From: Caldifarciminota bacterium 4484_100
GTDB lineage: Bacteria; Hydrothermota; Tepidihabitantia; SM23-42
Assembly: GCA_002049785.1 (NCBI GenBank)
Contig: MUKB01000001.1
Coordinates: 1-22,575 of the forward strand
DNA length: 22,575 nucleotides
Reading direction: 5' to 3'
Position numbers and translations under genes: made by a program. Shown piece after piece: positions 15,615 through 22,566 of the stretch. The number at the start of each line of letters is the position of its first letter. Positions within the stretch are counted from its first letter, which is position 1. The notes under the pieces are model-generated. The model was not told where the DNA came from and ran no database searches. It was given only the letters and a program-made list of their open reading frames with translations.

Positions 15615-17444
15615 TCACTCGACCGTTACACTCTTGGCGAGATTACGAGGTTTATCAACATCGAGTCCTCTGAAGTCAGCGATATAATAGGCGAGAAGTT
15701 GTAGGGGAAGAATGGTTAAGAGTGGGTACAGGTGATCCAGGGTCTTGGGCACATAGATAATATGGTCGACATTCTTCTTCAATTGTGAATCACCTTCAGA
15801 ACCGACTGCAATCACAATCCCCTGCCGTGTCCTGATCTCTTCGATATTGGAGATAACCTTGTCATAGATTGCATCCTTTATTGCAATCACAACCACCGGC
15901 ATATTCTTATCAATCAGGGCGATCGGACCGTGTTTCATCTCGGCTGCAGGGTAACCTTCCGCATGGATATACGATATCTCTTTCAATTTTAATGCCCCTT
16001 CCAATGCCACCGGAAAATTATAGCCCCGGCCTAAATAGAGAAAATTGCGGTGGTCCTTGAATGTGCGAGCAAGTTCCTTAATCTGCCCAGGCAACTCCTC
16101 AAGCAGGGACTGAATCTGGTCCGGTATCCTCCTTATTGCGTTAATAATATCCCTGCCCTCATCAACTGGAAGACGACGCAACCGACCCAGAAGAAGAGAA
16201 AGGAGGGCAAAGGTCATAATCTGGGCCATAAACGCCTTGGTTGAGGCAACACCTATCTCTGGTCCTGCGTGGATATATATTCCCGCATCGGTCTCCCGCG
16301 CAATACTACTTCCTACCACATTACAGATCCCCAAAACTGTAGCACCATGCCTCTTTGCCTCCCTCAATGCAGCAAGTGTATCTGCTGTCTCACCGGATTG
16401 AGACACCACAATGCAAATCGTTCCCTTTTTAAGTACCGGCCTTCGATAACGGAATTCAGAACTGTATTCGACCTCAACCGGTATCTCAGCCAAAGACTCA
16501 ATCATATATTCACCAATCAACCCCGCATGCCAGGATGTTCCACAGGCGATAATGATAATCCTTTCCGCATCCCTTAGCTTCTCAATATAATTGGCGATTC
16601 CGTGGAGTCGGGCAATACCTTCTTCATAATTGAGCCTGCCCCGAATCGTATCCCGTAGAATTACTGGTTGTTCATAAATTTCCTTAAGCATAAAATGCTT
16701 ATAACCACCGCGCTCGATCTGCTCTAAGCTCAGGGTAACCCGCTCAATCTCCGGGGCGACCGGGCCGAACTCACGACTCTCTATCCGCAGGCGGTCAGGG
16801 TGAATCTCCGCGACATCACCATCATTCAAATAGATTACCTTATCAGTATAGCTGATAATTGCAGCAAGGTCAGATGCAACAATATACTCATCCTTACCCT
16901 TACCGATTACGAGTGGACTTCCCATTCGTGTAACAACAAGGCAATCAGGGTTGGCAAGAGAGATTATTGCCAGGCCATAGGTTCCCTTGAAATAACTGCA
17001 AGCTTTCTTTACTGCCGACATTAGATCATTGTCATAAAACTCTTCAATCAGATGGGGTATCACTTCGGTATCAGTATCTGTCTCAAATCTATGCCCCTTC
17101 TTCTCAAGAAATTTTTTCAGGGTGCGGTAATTCTCAATAATACCATTATGAACGACGGCAAATCTTTTTTCACAATCAGTATGGGGATGGGCATTAATGT
17201 CATTGGGCACACCATGGGTTGCCCATCGGGTGTGGGCGATGCCGATACTGGCATCCGGAACCCTGTCCCGAATCGCATTATCCAATTCACTTACCCGACC
17301 TGCAACCTTCTTTAAAAAAATGTTATCTTTGGTAAGCAGGGCAATACCCGCTGAATCATAACCCCGGTATTCTAAGCGATACAATCCGCTAATCAAGGCC
17401 CTTGTTGCATTGTCCTTTCCTATATAACCAACTATTCCGCACAT
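15615..17444 (-). CDS. glmS: Glutamine--fructose-6-phosphate aminotransferase (isomerizing)
   Basis: This is a 609-residue enzyme of normal length that makes glucosamine-6-phosphate, the first step to UDP-GlcNAc for the cell wall. The N-terminal glutaminase domain starts MCGIVGYIG with catalytic Cys2 and has RGYDSAGIA and HTRWATHG. Two SIS sugar-isomerase domains follow (CGTSWHAG, SQSGETADT, STKAFMAQ; then LGRGYNFPVALEGALKLKE and the end LAKSVTVE). It is the first gene of a six-gene operon. The ATG lies 5 nt after a consensus -10 box, so the mRNA is predicted to be leaderless, and there is no room for a glmS ribozyme upstream. Confidence 0.97.
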   Translation of the reverse strand: MCGIVGYIGKDNATRALISGLYRLEYRGYDSAGIALLTKDNIFLKKVAGRVSELDNAIRDRVPDASIGIAHTRWATHGVPNDINAHPHTDCEKRFAVVHNGIIENYRTLKKFLEKKGHRFETDTDTEVIPHLIEEFYDNDLMSAVKKACSYFKGTYGLAIISLANPDCLVVTRMGSPLVIGKGKDEYIVASDLAAIISYTDKVIYLNDGDVAEIHPDRLRIESREFGPVAPEIERVTLSLEQIERGGYKHFMLKEIYEQPVILRDTIRGRLNYEEGIARLHGIANYIEKLRDAERIIIIACGTSWHAGLIGEYMIESLAEIPVEVEYSSEFRYRRPVLKKGTICIVVSQSGETADTLAALREAKRHGATVLGICNVVGSSIARETDAGIYIHAGPEIGVASTKAFMAQIMTFALLSLLLGRLRRLPVDEGRDIINAIRRIPDQIQSLLEELPGQIKELARTFKDHRNFLYLGRGYNFPVALEGALKLKEISYIHAEGYPAAEMKHGPIALIDKNMPVVVIAIKDAIYDKVISNIEEIRTRQGIVIAVGSEGDSQLKKNVDHIIYVPKTLDHLYPLLTILPLQLLAYYIADFRGLDVDKPRNLAKSVTVE

Positions 17445-17449
17445 ATTTG

Positions 17450-17477
17450 ATTATATCAAAACCAGGTTTAATGTCAA
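17450..17477 (-). promoter_or_regulatory. Sigma-70-type promoter of the glmS operon (leaderless)
   Basis: On the minus strand: TTGACA (17472-17477), a 16-bp spacer, TATAAT (17450-17455), then CAAAT and the ATG at 17444. Both boxes are full consensus. The start site would be at or one base from the A of the ATG. Confidence 0.85.
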
Positions 17478-17505
17478 TACACATAATGGTTTACAAAAAC
17501 AGTTA

Positions 17506-17549
17506 GTCATTGAGTCATTATATTCGATACTTGATTCTTGATTCTGGAT
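17506..17549. repeat. Intergenic direct repeat A, copy 1
   Basis: A 44-bp sequence that begins GTCATTGAGTCATTA and ends GATTCTTGATTCTGGAT. It matches the copy at 17695-17738 at 40 of 44 positions, and all four differences are transitions. Confidence 0.85.
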
Positions 17550-17600
17550 GAAAAGCATATCAGGATATCAGGGTATCAGTGGGCAGTGAATCAGCATACC
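17550..17600. repeat. Intergenic direct repeat B, copy 1
   Basis: A 51-bp sequence rich in the 8-bp-spaced word TATCAG (AAGCATATCAGGATATCAGG). It matches 17604-17654 at about 44 of 51 positions. Confidence 0.8.
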
Positions 17601-17603
17601 GAG

Positions 17604-17654
17604 GAGAAGCATATCAGAATATCAGCGGATCAGTGGATAGTGAATCAGCATATC
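17604..17654. repeat. Intergenic direct repeat B, copy 2
   Basis: The second copy of the TATCAG-rich unit, 3 bp after copy 1. Together the two copies hold about ten ATCAG words. No reading frame or stable hairpin explains them. Confidence 0.8.
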
Positions 17655-17694
17655 AGATGAGGAGGGATAAAAATATTTAGTCATTAAGACATTG

Positions 17695-17738
17695 GTCATT
17701 GAGTCATTACACTCGATGCTCGATTCTTGATTCTGGAT
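17695..17738. repeat. Intergenic direct repeat A, copy 2
   Basis: The second copy of the 44-bp unit, in the same orientation as copy 1. It is preceded by a further partial run of the same words (AGTCATTAAGACATTG, around 17679-17694). Confidence 0.85.
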
Positions 17739-17747
17739 AATAACATT

Positions 17748-17775
17748 GTCATTCTGAACTTGTTTCAGAGTCTCA
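17748..17775. repeat. GTCATTCTGAAC..TTTCAGAGTCTC short dispersed repeat
   Basis: The core TCTGAACTTGTTTCAGA forms a 6-bp stem (TCTGAA 17753-17758 with TTCAGA 17764-17769). From memory, near-identical sequences are scattered between genes in several bacterial phyla; that is recollection, not a search result. Confidence 0.5.
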
Positions 17776-17783
17776 ATTTTTTC

Positions 17784-17846
17784 AACCAGACAAACCAGAA
17801 AAACCAGAGAAACGAGAAAAACGAGACAAACCAGATAAACCAGATT
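17784..17846. repeat. Seven tandem 9-bp repeats AAC(C/G)AGANA
   Basis: Seven consecutive 9-bp units run from 17784: AACCAGACA, AACCAGAAA, AACCAGAGA, AACGAGAAA, AACGAGACA, AACCAGATA, AACCAGATT. The array ends 11 bp before the stop codon of the HD-GYP gene on the minus strand, so it would lie in that gene's 3' untranslated RNA. Two units of the same type occur at 6373-6390. Confidence 0.85.
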
Positions 17847-17857
17847 CCCTGAAATTG

Positions 17858-18568
17858 TCAGAATTTAAAATTCTTCTCTTTAAAAATTTTAATACAGACA
17901 TCCACCACATCAGGGTCGTAAAGTATTCCACGATTCTTATTAATCTCTTTCAATGCCTCGCTCAGTCCCGGAGCAGGACGATATGCACGGTCTGAACACA
18001 TCGCCTCAACCACATCAGCAACCGCAAGGATTCTGGCCTCAAGTAGTATTTCTGGTCGTGTAAGACCTTGTGGATATCCTGAACCATCAATCCTTTCATG
18101 ATGTTGAAGAATTATCTGCCCCAGCAGACGCTGGAAATCTATCTGCATCAAAATATTATATCCCAGTTGGGGATGCATCTTTACCCTATCAAACTCTTCT
18201 GGAGTGAGTCGCGCAGGTTTATTGAGAATCTCTGCAGGTATATATATCTTACCGATATCATGAATAAGCGCTGCCATCCTGAGTAGATCCACGGTCTCCT
18301 CAGGCAGGGTCATCTCCTGAGCAATAGCACTGGCAAGTTGACTCACCCTTGTCTGATGTCCCGCAGTATATCTATCGAGCATCGCCACCAATCGTGCCAG
18401 CGTATGAATGGTGTCCATTAAAGCCCTGCGCAACTTCTCCACCTTTGCCTTGAGATTGATTCTGGCTGTTTTCTCTGCACGCTCCAGATTTTCCAATTCC
18501 GATATCTGCTGTTTCAGTCTTTTCAATGCCTTAGTAACTGAATCCAGCGACTCGACCCTAAACTCCAT
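17858..18568 (-). CDS. HD-GYP domain protein (putative cyclic-di-GMP phosphodiesterase)
   Basis: This is a 236-residue protein with no receiver domain. A coiled-coil segment (about residues 8-52) precedes an HD-GYP domain: TAGHQTRV, catalytic HD in LIHDIGK (H103, D104), HPQLGY, and HHERIDGSGYP (156-166), then the DRAYRPAPGLSEAL end. All metal-binding His/Asp positions and the GYP motif are intact, so c-di-GMP hydrolysis is plausible. It is very similar to the C-terminal half of the gene directly upstream, as expected of a tandem duplication. Its ATG follows that gene's stop by 2 nt, so it is the last gene of the signalling operon. Confidence 0.9.
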   Translation of the reverse strand: MEFRVESLDSVTKALKRLKQQISELENLERAEKTARINLKAKVEKLRRALMDTIHTLARLVAMLDRYTAGHQTRVSQLASAIAQEMTLPEETVDLLRMAALIHDIGKIYIPAEILNKPARLTPEEFDRVKMHPQLGYNILMQIDFQRLLGQIILQHHERIDGSGYPQGLTRPEILLEARILAVADVVEAMCSDRAYRPAPGLSEALKEINKNRGILYDPDVVDVCIKIFKEKNFKF

Positions 18569-18570
18569 TT

Positions 18571-20091
18571 TTATGAAAATTGATATTTTTTCTCTTTAAA
18601 TAACCTGAGACAGGTATCTACAACCCGGGCATCATATACAACACCGCGCTTCGTCTTAATCTCATAAAGTGCCTTATCCAAACCCAGTGCAGGACGATAA
18701 GGACGATGTGAGCACATTGCTTCAACTACATCGGCAACACCAAGAATTCTCGCCTCGAGTAGTATCGAATCTCCTGCAATACCATAGGGATAACCAGAAC
18801 CATCAATTCTTTCGTGATGTTGAAGAACAACCTTAGCGATTGGCCAGTAAAAATCGACCTTCTTCAGAATGTCATAACCAACCTGACAATGTTTTTTTAC
18901 AATCTCATATTCAGGTCCGGTCAGCTGACCGGGTTTGTAGAGAATCTGTGCCGGAACATATATTTTTCCGATATCGTGTAAAAGGCCTGCAATATGCACA
19001 GAGCGGGTCTTCTCCGGAGAAAACCCCAGCTCAATCGCTATGGTCTTGGCCAGACGGGCAACATGCCGGGAATGGCCAGCTGCATAGGGATCCCTTTTTT
19101 CCAGAGCGGAAATCAAGGCACCCACAGTCTGAGTCAGAATTTTTCTCGAAGTCTCAAGACTCTGCTCGAGCATAACGGTCTTCTTGATACGGTCCTGGGC
19201 AATCTCGATGTTATTGAGGGCATAACCGATATCTGCACATAACTCATTGAAGAGGTCCAGCTCATCCTTGTCCAGGATATAATCTGTAGAAGCGGTTAAA
19301 ACCAGAAGGCCGTAAAGCCTATCCGGGGTCTTTAATTTACCGACGATCCTCCAGATATCCCCTTTCCGGTGATTCAATAAACAATCCCTGCATATTGTAG
19401 CCTCTTTTATCAAAAGATATTCTGAAGCCTCCAATACTTTTTGGACACAGGGTGGGTATATTCCAGTTTTTAGTTGCTCGAGCAAGTCACTAAAATTTTT
19501 TATACCTCCACTCTGCTCGGCACTGATAAAACGGAGTTTATCATCGAACAGGAGGATCCAGGCATTCTCAAATCCGATTGTATTGACCAATCGGTCACAC
19601 ACCCCCTTTATCAATCCCGAAGTCTCCTTCTGAGTGATAATAAGCTTATTCACATCCCTGACTGCACGCAAAACCGCATTGAGGTGGGCAAACCTTTTCT
19701 CCATCTTATCTTTATAAAGGGCAATCTCAATATTTGAATAGAGTTCCTTACTACTGAACGGTTTGATAATATATCCATAGGGCTGAGTCAATTTTGCCAG
19801 TTTCAGAAATTCAGGTTCTGCATATGCAGTGAGATAGACGACCGGGACCTGAAAATATTTACGAATATATTCAGCGGTATCTATACCATCGGGCTTTCCA
19901 TTCAATATGATATCCAGCAGCACCAGATCCGGTTTTTCTTTCTCAATCTTCTCAATCGCCTCCTTTTTTGTAGTTGCGATACCGACGACCTCATAACCGT
20001 GTTCTTCAAGAATCCGCCTGATATCCTCAGCGACAATTCTTTCGTCTTCAACGATGATTATTCTGGGTTGAGCTCTGGCCGGTGAATTCAC
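18571..20091 (-). CDS. Response regulator REC-GAF-HD-GYP
   Basis: This is a 506-residue protein. The receiver domain (about 9-125) has acidic residues in VEDE, phospho-acceptor D60 (LVLLDIIL), T/A in LTAYAEP and K110 in IIKPF. A GAF-like domain (about 140-295) contains C214, C234 and C237 (a CRDC pair), possible ligands. The HD-GYP domain (about 320-500) has intact H372-D373 (LLHDIGK) and HHERIDGSGYP (425-435). Phosphorylation by the histidine kinase of the same operon is the natural input, and c-di-GMP breakdown the output. It starts with GTG overlapping the upstream stop (GTGA). Its receiver is closely related to the one fused to that kinase (both end in IE-x-ALYK). Confidence 0.92.
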   Translation of the reverse strand: MNSPARAQPRIIIVEDERIVAEDIRRILEEHGYEVVGIATTKKEAIEKIEKEKPDLVLLDIILNGKPDGIDTAEYIRKYFQVPVVYLTAYAEPEFLKLAKLTQPYGYIIKPFSSKELYSNIEIALYKDKMEKRFAHLNAVLRAVRDVNKLIITQKETSGLIKGVCDRLVNTIGFENAWILLFDDKLRFISAEQSGGIKNFSDLLEQLKTGIYPPCVQKVLEASEYLLIKEATICRDCLLNHRKGDIWRIVGKLKTPDRLYGLLVLTASTDYILDKDELDLFNELCADIGYALNNIEIAQDRIKKTVMLEQSLETSRKILTQTVGALISALEKRDPYAAGHSRHVARLAKTIAIELGFSPEKTRSVHIAGLLHDIGKIYVPAQILYKPGQLTGPEYEIVKKHCQVGYDILKKVDFYWPIAKVVLQHHERIDGSGYPYGIAGDSILLEARILGVADVVEAMCSHRPYRPALGLDKALYEIKTKRGVVYDARVVDTCLRLFKEKKYQFS

Positions 20092-20936
20092 ACCTGTTCC
20101 TCTATCAATTTATATGCCTGCGCAATGAGAAAAGAAATGGAATTCCGCGAACCAGGTTCATAAAATACTGCACTGATATCGAACCATTTGCCAGATAGAT
20201 TATTCTGCTTGATGTTCAGGACATTAAGATTATTCTTTAGCCGTGTAGTAATAATCCTGACACTATCCTTATGCGATTCCAGTGCCAGCACAAAAAATTG
20301 CCCACCGCCAAAACAGGCGATGATATCAGACCTGCGGAAGCTCTGCCTGAGAATATGAGCAACCGCCTTAACAATCTCTACATCATCACCGCCCCTGGTC
20401 AATAAAATATAAAAGAGGATAAGACCGCGGGCAGTTCGATTGGCAAGTCTCAAGTAGTGCTGTCCCAGGACCAAAAATGCGCGACGCGTGTAAAGTCCGG
20501 TCCGTTCATCAATAAGTTTCAGAGAACGGAGTTCATTCTCTATTGCCGATTGTTCAAGTGCATAACGAATAATTTTTTTAAAGAGTCTGACATCGGTGTA
20601 ATCTTTAATAAAATAGTCCTGAGCACCAGACTGGCAGGCCTTTACACCAAGAAATTCTTGTTCAGGTTCAACCAGAACAACAATCGGAATCTCCTGAACA
20701 TAATTTCTCAAGTTTATAAATAGCGATAGATCCGTAATCTCCGATTGCCCCAGATCAACTAAAACGATGTCAAATTTTTCACTCGTAAGATAGTCAATCG
20801 CAGACTCCAAATTGCTTACAGCCTCACACTGAAATTGAGGTTCGCATTTAATCAGAAACTGATTGATCAATTCAACCTCTTCCTGGTTACCTTCGATAAG
20901 AAGAAATCTCTTAGGGCCCATTAAATGTTTAAACAC
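20088..20936 (-). CDS. REC plus degenerate GGDEF domain protein
   Basis: This is a 282-residue protein from a GTG start that overlaps the upstream stop by 8 nt; an ATG at 20921 is an alternative. The N-terminal receiver keeps D61 (VLVDLG) and K111, but the acidic pair is E15-G16 rather than two acids, so phosphorylation may be impaired. After a helical linker comes a GGDEF-type domain (about 140-280) with DERTGLYTRRAF at its start, but the signature loop reads FGGGQF (209-214) in place of GGDEF. The residues that hold metal and GTP are gone, so diguanylate cyclase activity is unlikely. It may bind nucleotide or partner with the HD-GYP proteins, as some degenerate GGDEF domains do. Confidence 0.78.
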   Translation of the reverse strand: MFKHLMGPKRFLLIEGNQEEVELINQFLIKCEPQFQCEAVSNLESAIDYLTSEKFDIVLVDLGQSEITDLSLFINLRNYVQEIPIVVLVEPEQEFLGVKACQSGAQDYFIKDYTDVRLFKKIIRYALEQSAIENELRSLKLIDERTGLYTRRAFLVLGQHYLRLANRTARGLILFYILLTRGGDDVEIVKAVAHILRQSFRRSDIIACFGGGQFFVLALESHKDSVRIITTRLKNNLNVLNIKQNNLSGKWFDISAVFYEPGSRNSISFLIAQAYKLIEEQV

Positions 20937-21291
20937 CTATCATCTCAAAAACCTTCTGTTTGAACTCCTTTATGTCAATCGGTTTGCTAAAGAATGCGCC
21001 GACATCTGAGGTCTTCAGAACAATATCATCCTCAAGTCTCTGATATGCGGTGCAGACAATAATCGGAATCTTATTGTTCCGTGCCCGAATCCGCTCTATC
21101 GCCTCAATGCCATGCATCTGGGGCATCTTGATGTCAATCACCAACAGGTCAAAGTGCTCTTTCGTCACCATCCTCAAGGCATCATGACCATCACCGGTCT
21201 CCACCACTTCATAATCGTCTTTCAATGCTTCACTCAAAAGGAGTCTTATCGACTCTTCATCGTCGCATATTAGAATCCTCTTCTTATCCAT
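20929..21291 (-). CDS. Stand-alone response regulator receiver (REC) protein
   Basis: This is a 120-residue single-domain receiver of CheY/Spo0F type. It has acidic pocket D10-D11 (CDDEES), phospho-acceptor D53 (LLVIDIKMP), T in VCTAY and K in FFSKPID. There is no output domain. The ATG at 21291 follows GGGGGTG; the in-frame start 36 nt upstream has no ribosome site. Such proteins act as phosphotransfer intermediates or by protein contact. Its position between a kinase and two multi-domain receivers suggests a role in the same relay. A structured leader and a plausible promoter precede it. Confidence 0.9.
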   Translation of the reverse strand: MDKKRILICDDEESIRLLLSEALKDDYEVVETGDGHDALRMVTKEHFDLLVIDIKMPQMHGIEAIERIRARNNKIPIIVCTAYQRLEDDIVLKTSDVGAFFSKPIDIKEFKQKVFEMIGV

Positions 21292-21339
21292 AACACCCCC
21301 TTTTTTATTTAGACAGAATCTTAACAAACAGCCCTTGAC

Positions 21340-21368
21340 AGGGGCTGGGAGAACCCTTCCCAGCCCCT
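21340..21368 (-). other. Strong hairpin in the leader of the REC gene
   Basis: AGGGGCTGGGA (21340-21350) pairs fully with TCCCAGCCCCT (21358-21368) around a 7-nt loop. It lacks a following T-run on either strand, so it is not a standard terminator. CAGCCC (around 21329-21334) could instead pair with GGGCTG (21342-21347), giving an alternative, mutually exclusive stem. It lies between the kinase gene and the REC start and may set the relative mRNA levels of the two. Confidence 0.6.
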
Positions 21369-21421
21369 ATTGGAGAAGGTATAAAGAGATGGCCAGAGAA
21401 TTCATCCCTTTAAGATGGTCT

Positions 21422-21449
21422 ATTATAAATTAATAAAAAAACAGATGCA
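21422..21449 (-). promoter_or_regulatory. Possible sigma-70-type promoter of the REC/HD-GYP genes
   Basis: On the minus strand: TTGCAT (21444-21449), a 16-bp spacer, then TATAAT (21422-21427). The -35 matches 4 of 6. It would give a ~125-nt leader that includes the hairpin at 21340-21368. Confidence 0.45.
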
Positions 21450-21495
21450 ATGAATAAGAATACCTATTTATTCATAGGAAGAATTACCTACAATA

Positions 21496-22566
21496 TTATG
21501 AATTCAGGGGGAGACTGCATTCTACCCGTGTGCCTTTTCCTGGTCTACTTATAATCTTAAGTCTTCCCCTAACAAGACGTGCCCGTTCCTCCATAATAAA
21601 GAGACCAAAATGGTCTTTCCGCATTTTTTCTAAATGGCTCATATCAAATCCAACACCGTCATCTTCAACCATTAAAACCATCTTTTTCTTGGTCACAGAT
21701 ATCTTGACAACCACATTCCTGGCCTGGGCATGTTTGGTGATATTCATTAATGCCTCCTGAACAATCCGCAGGATATTTGATTTAACTGCGGATCCAAGTT
21801 TTGGCAGTTGTGGAGGATGAATAAATCTTGTCTTTATACCTAAATTGGCAAACCTTATGTCTACAGATTGTCTTATCATACTGAGCAGACCCAGCTCAGG
21901 TTCCCGGACTGGCTGTATCTCATTTATTAAAGAACGTGCCCTGCTGATACCAGACCTTATCGTCTGAATCAACTCCAGACGTTGCCTCTCTAATTTATCA
22001 TCCAATTTTGACTTTTTAAGACGCTGAAGAAAATAGAGGTATGCAACAAGTCCCTGCAGTAATTCATCGTGTATCACCGAAGCAAGATAGAACCGCTCCT
22101 TTTCCTGCAGTTCAATAACTTTTTCGGCCAGTTTTTGGGCCCTCTTGCGCGCCCGTGTTAATTCCTTTAATGCCCGGCGTAATTCCTGTTCGATTCTGTA
22201 TTTGTAAAGAGCGAGCTCTATCGTCGTCCTCAAATTGTTCTTCTCAAAAGGTTTGAGGATATAACCGAATGGCCCGGTCATCTTTGCCCTTTCTACCGTC
22301 TCATAATCTCCATACGCAGTGAGATAGACAATCGGAATTTCAAATTTTTTCCGAATCCGCCGGGCTAAAGATATACCATTTATTTTACCTTTCAATACAA
22401 TATCCATCAATATCAGATCGGGTAAAAACTGACGCACCTTGCTCATAACCGTGTGAAAACGGGCGGTTATGGTCCTGGTTTTATATCCCAACTCCTGGAG
22501 GGTATATTCAATATCTTTGGCTACAATCGCCTCATCTTCGACTATAAGTATCTTCGCATTCGCCAT
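21496..22566 (-). CDS. REC-histidine kinase hybrid, NarX/DegS-type (HisKA_3)
   Basis: This is a 356-residue soluble kinase with no membrane segment. The N-terminal receiver (about 4-120) has E10-D11-E12, phospho-acceptor D55 (LILMDIVL) and K105 (ILKPF). A coiled coil (about 125-158) leads to the HisKA_3 dimerisation helix with phospho-acceptor H166 in IHDELLQGL. The ATPase domain has the N box EALMNITKHA, G1 DDGVGFD and G2 FGLFIMEERARLVRG. The receiver first, then the kinase, implies control of the kinase by an upstream phosphodonor. The likely targets are the receivers in the following three genes. The ATG is only 9 bases from the window edge, so its promoter and any upstream gene are not visible. 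Confidence 0.93.
   Translation of the reverse strand: MANAKILIVEDEAIVAKDIEYTLQELGYKTRTITARFHTVMSKVRQFLPDLILMDIVLKGKINGISLARRIRKKFEIPIVYLTAYGDYETVERAKMTGPFGYILKPFEKNNLRTTIELALYKYRIEQELRRALKELTRARKRAQKLAEKVIELQEKERFYLASVIHDELLQGLVAYLYFLQRLKKSKLDDKLERQRLELIQTIRSGISRARSLINEIQPVREPELGLLSMIRQSVDIRFANLGIKTRFIHPPQLPKLGSAVKSNILRIVQEALMNITKHAQARNVVVKISVTKKKMVLMVEDDGVGFDMSHLEKMRKDHFGLFIMEERARLVRGRLKIISRPGKGTRVECSLPLNS

Larger units (their letters stand above)
17445..17857. other. 413-bp gene-free region filled with repeats
   Basis: Apart from the glmS promoter at its left end, the region consists of repeats A and B, a short dispersed repeat and a 9-bp tandem array. I see no plausible gene, tRNA, intrinsic terminator or riboswitch in it. 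Confidence 0.8.

Noticed and set aside
17445..17449. glmS ribozyme upstream of glmS
   Set aside because: Only 5 nt separate the -10 box from the start codon, so there is no room for a ribozyme in the transcript.
17784..17846. CRISPR-like array
   Set aside because: The 9-bp units are directly tandem, without unique spacers, and no cas genes are nearby. It is a simple tandem repeat.
21340..21368. Intrinsic terminator
   Set aside because: The stem is strong but neither strand has a T-run after it; on the minus strand it is followed by GTCAAGGGCTG. I kept it as a leader hairpin instead.
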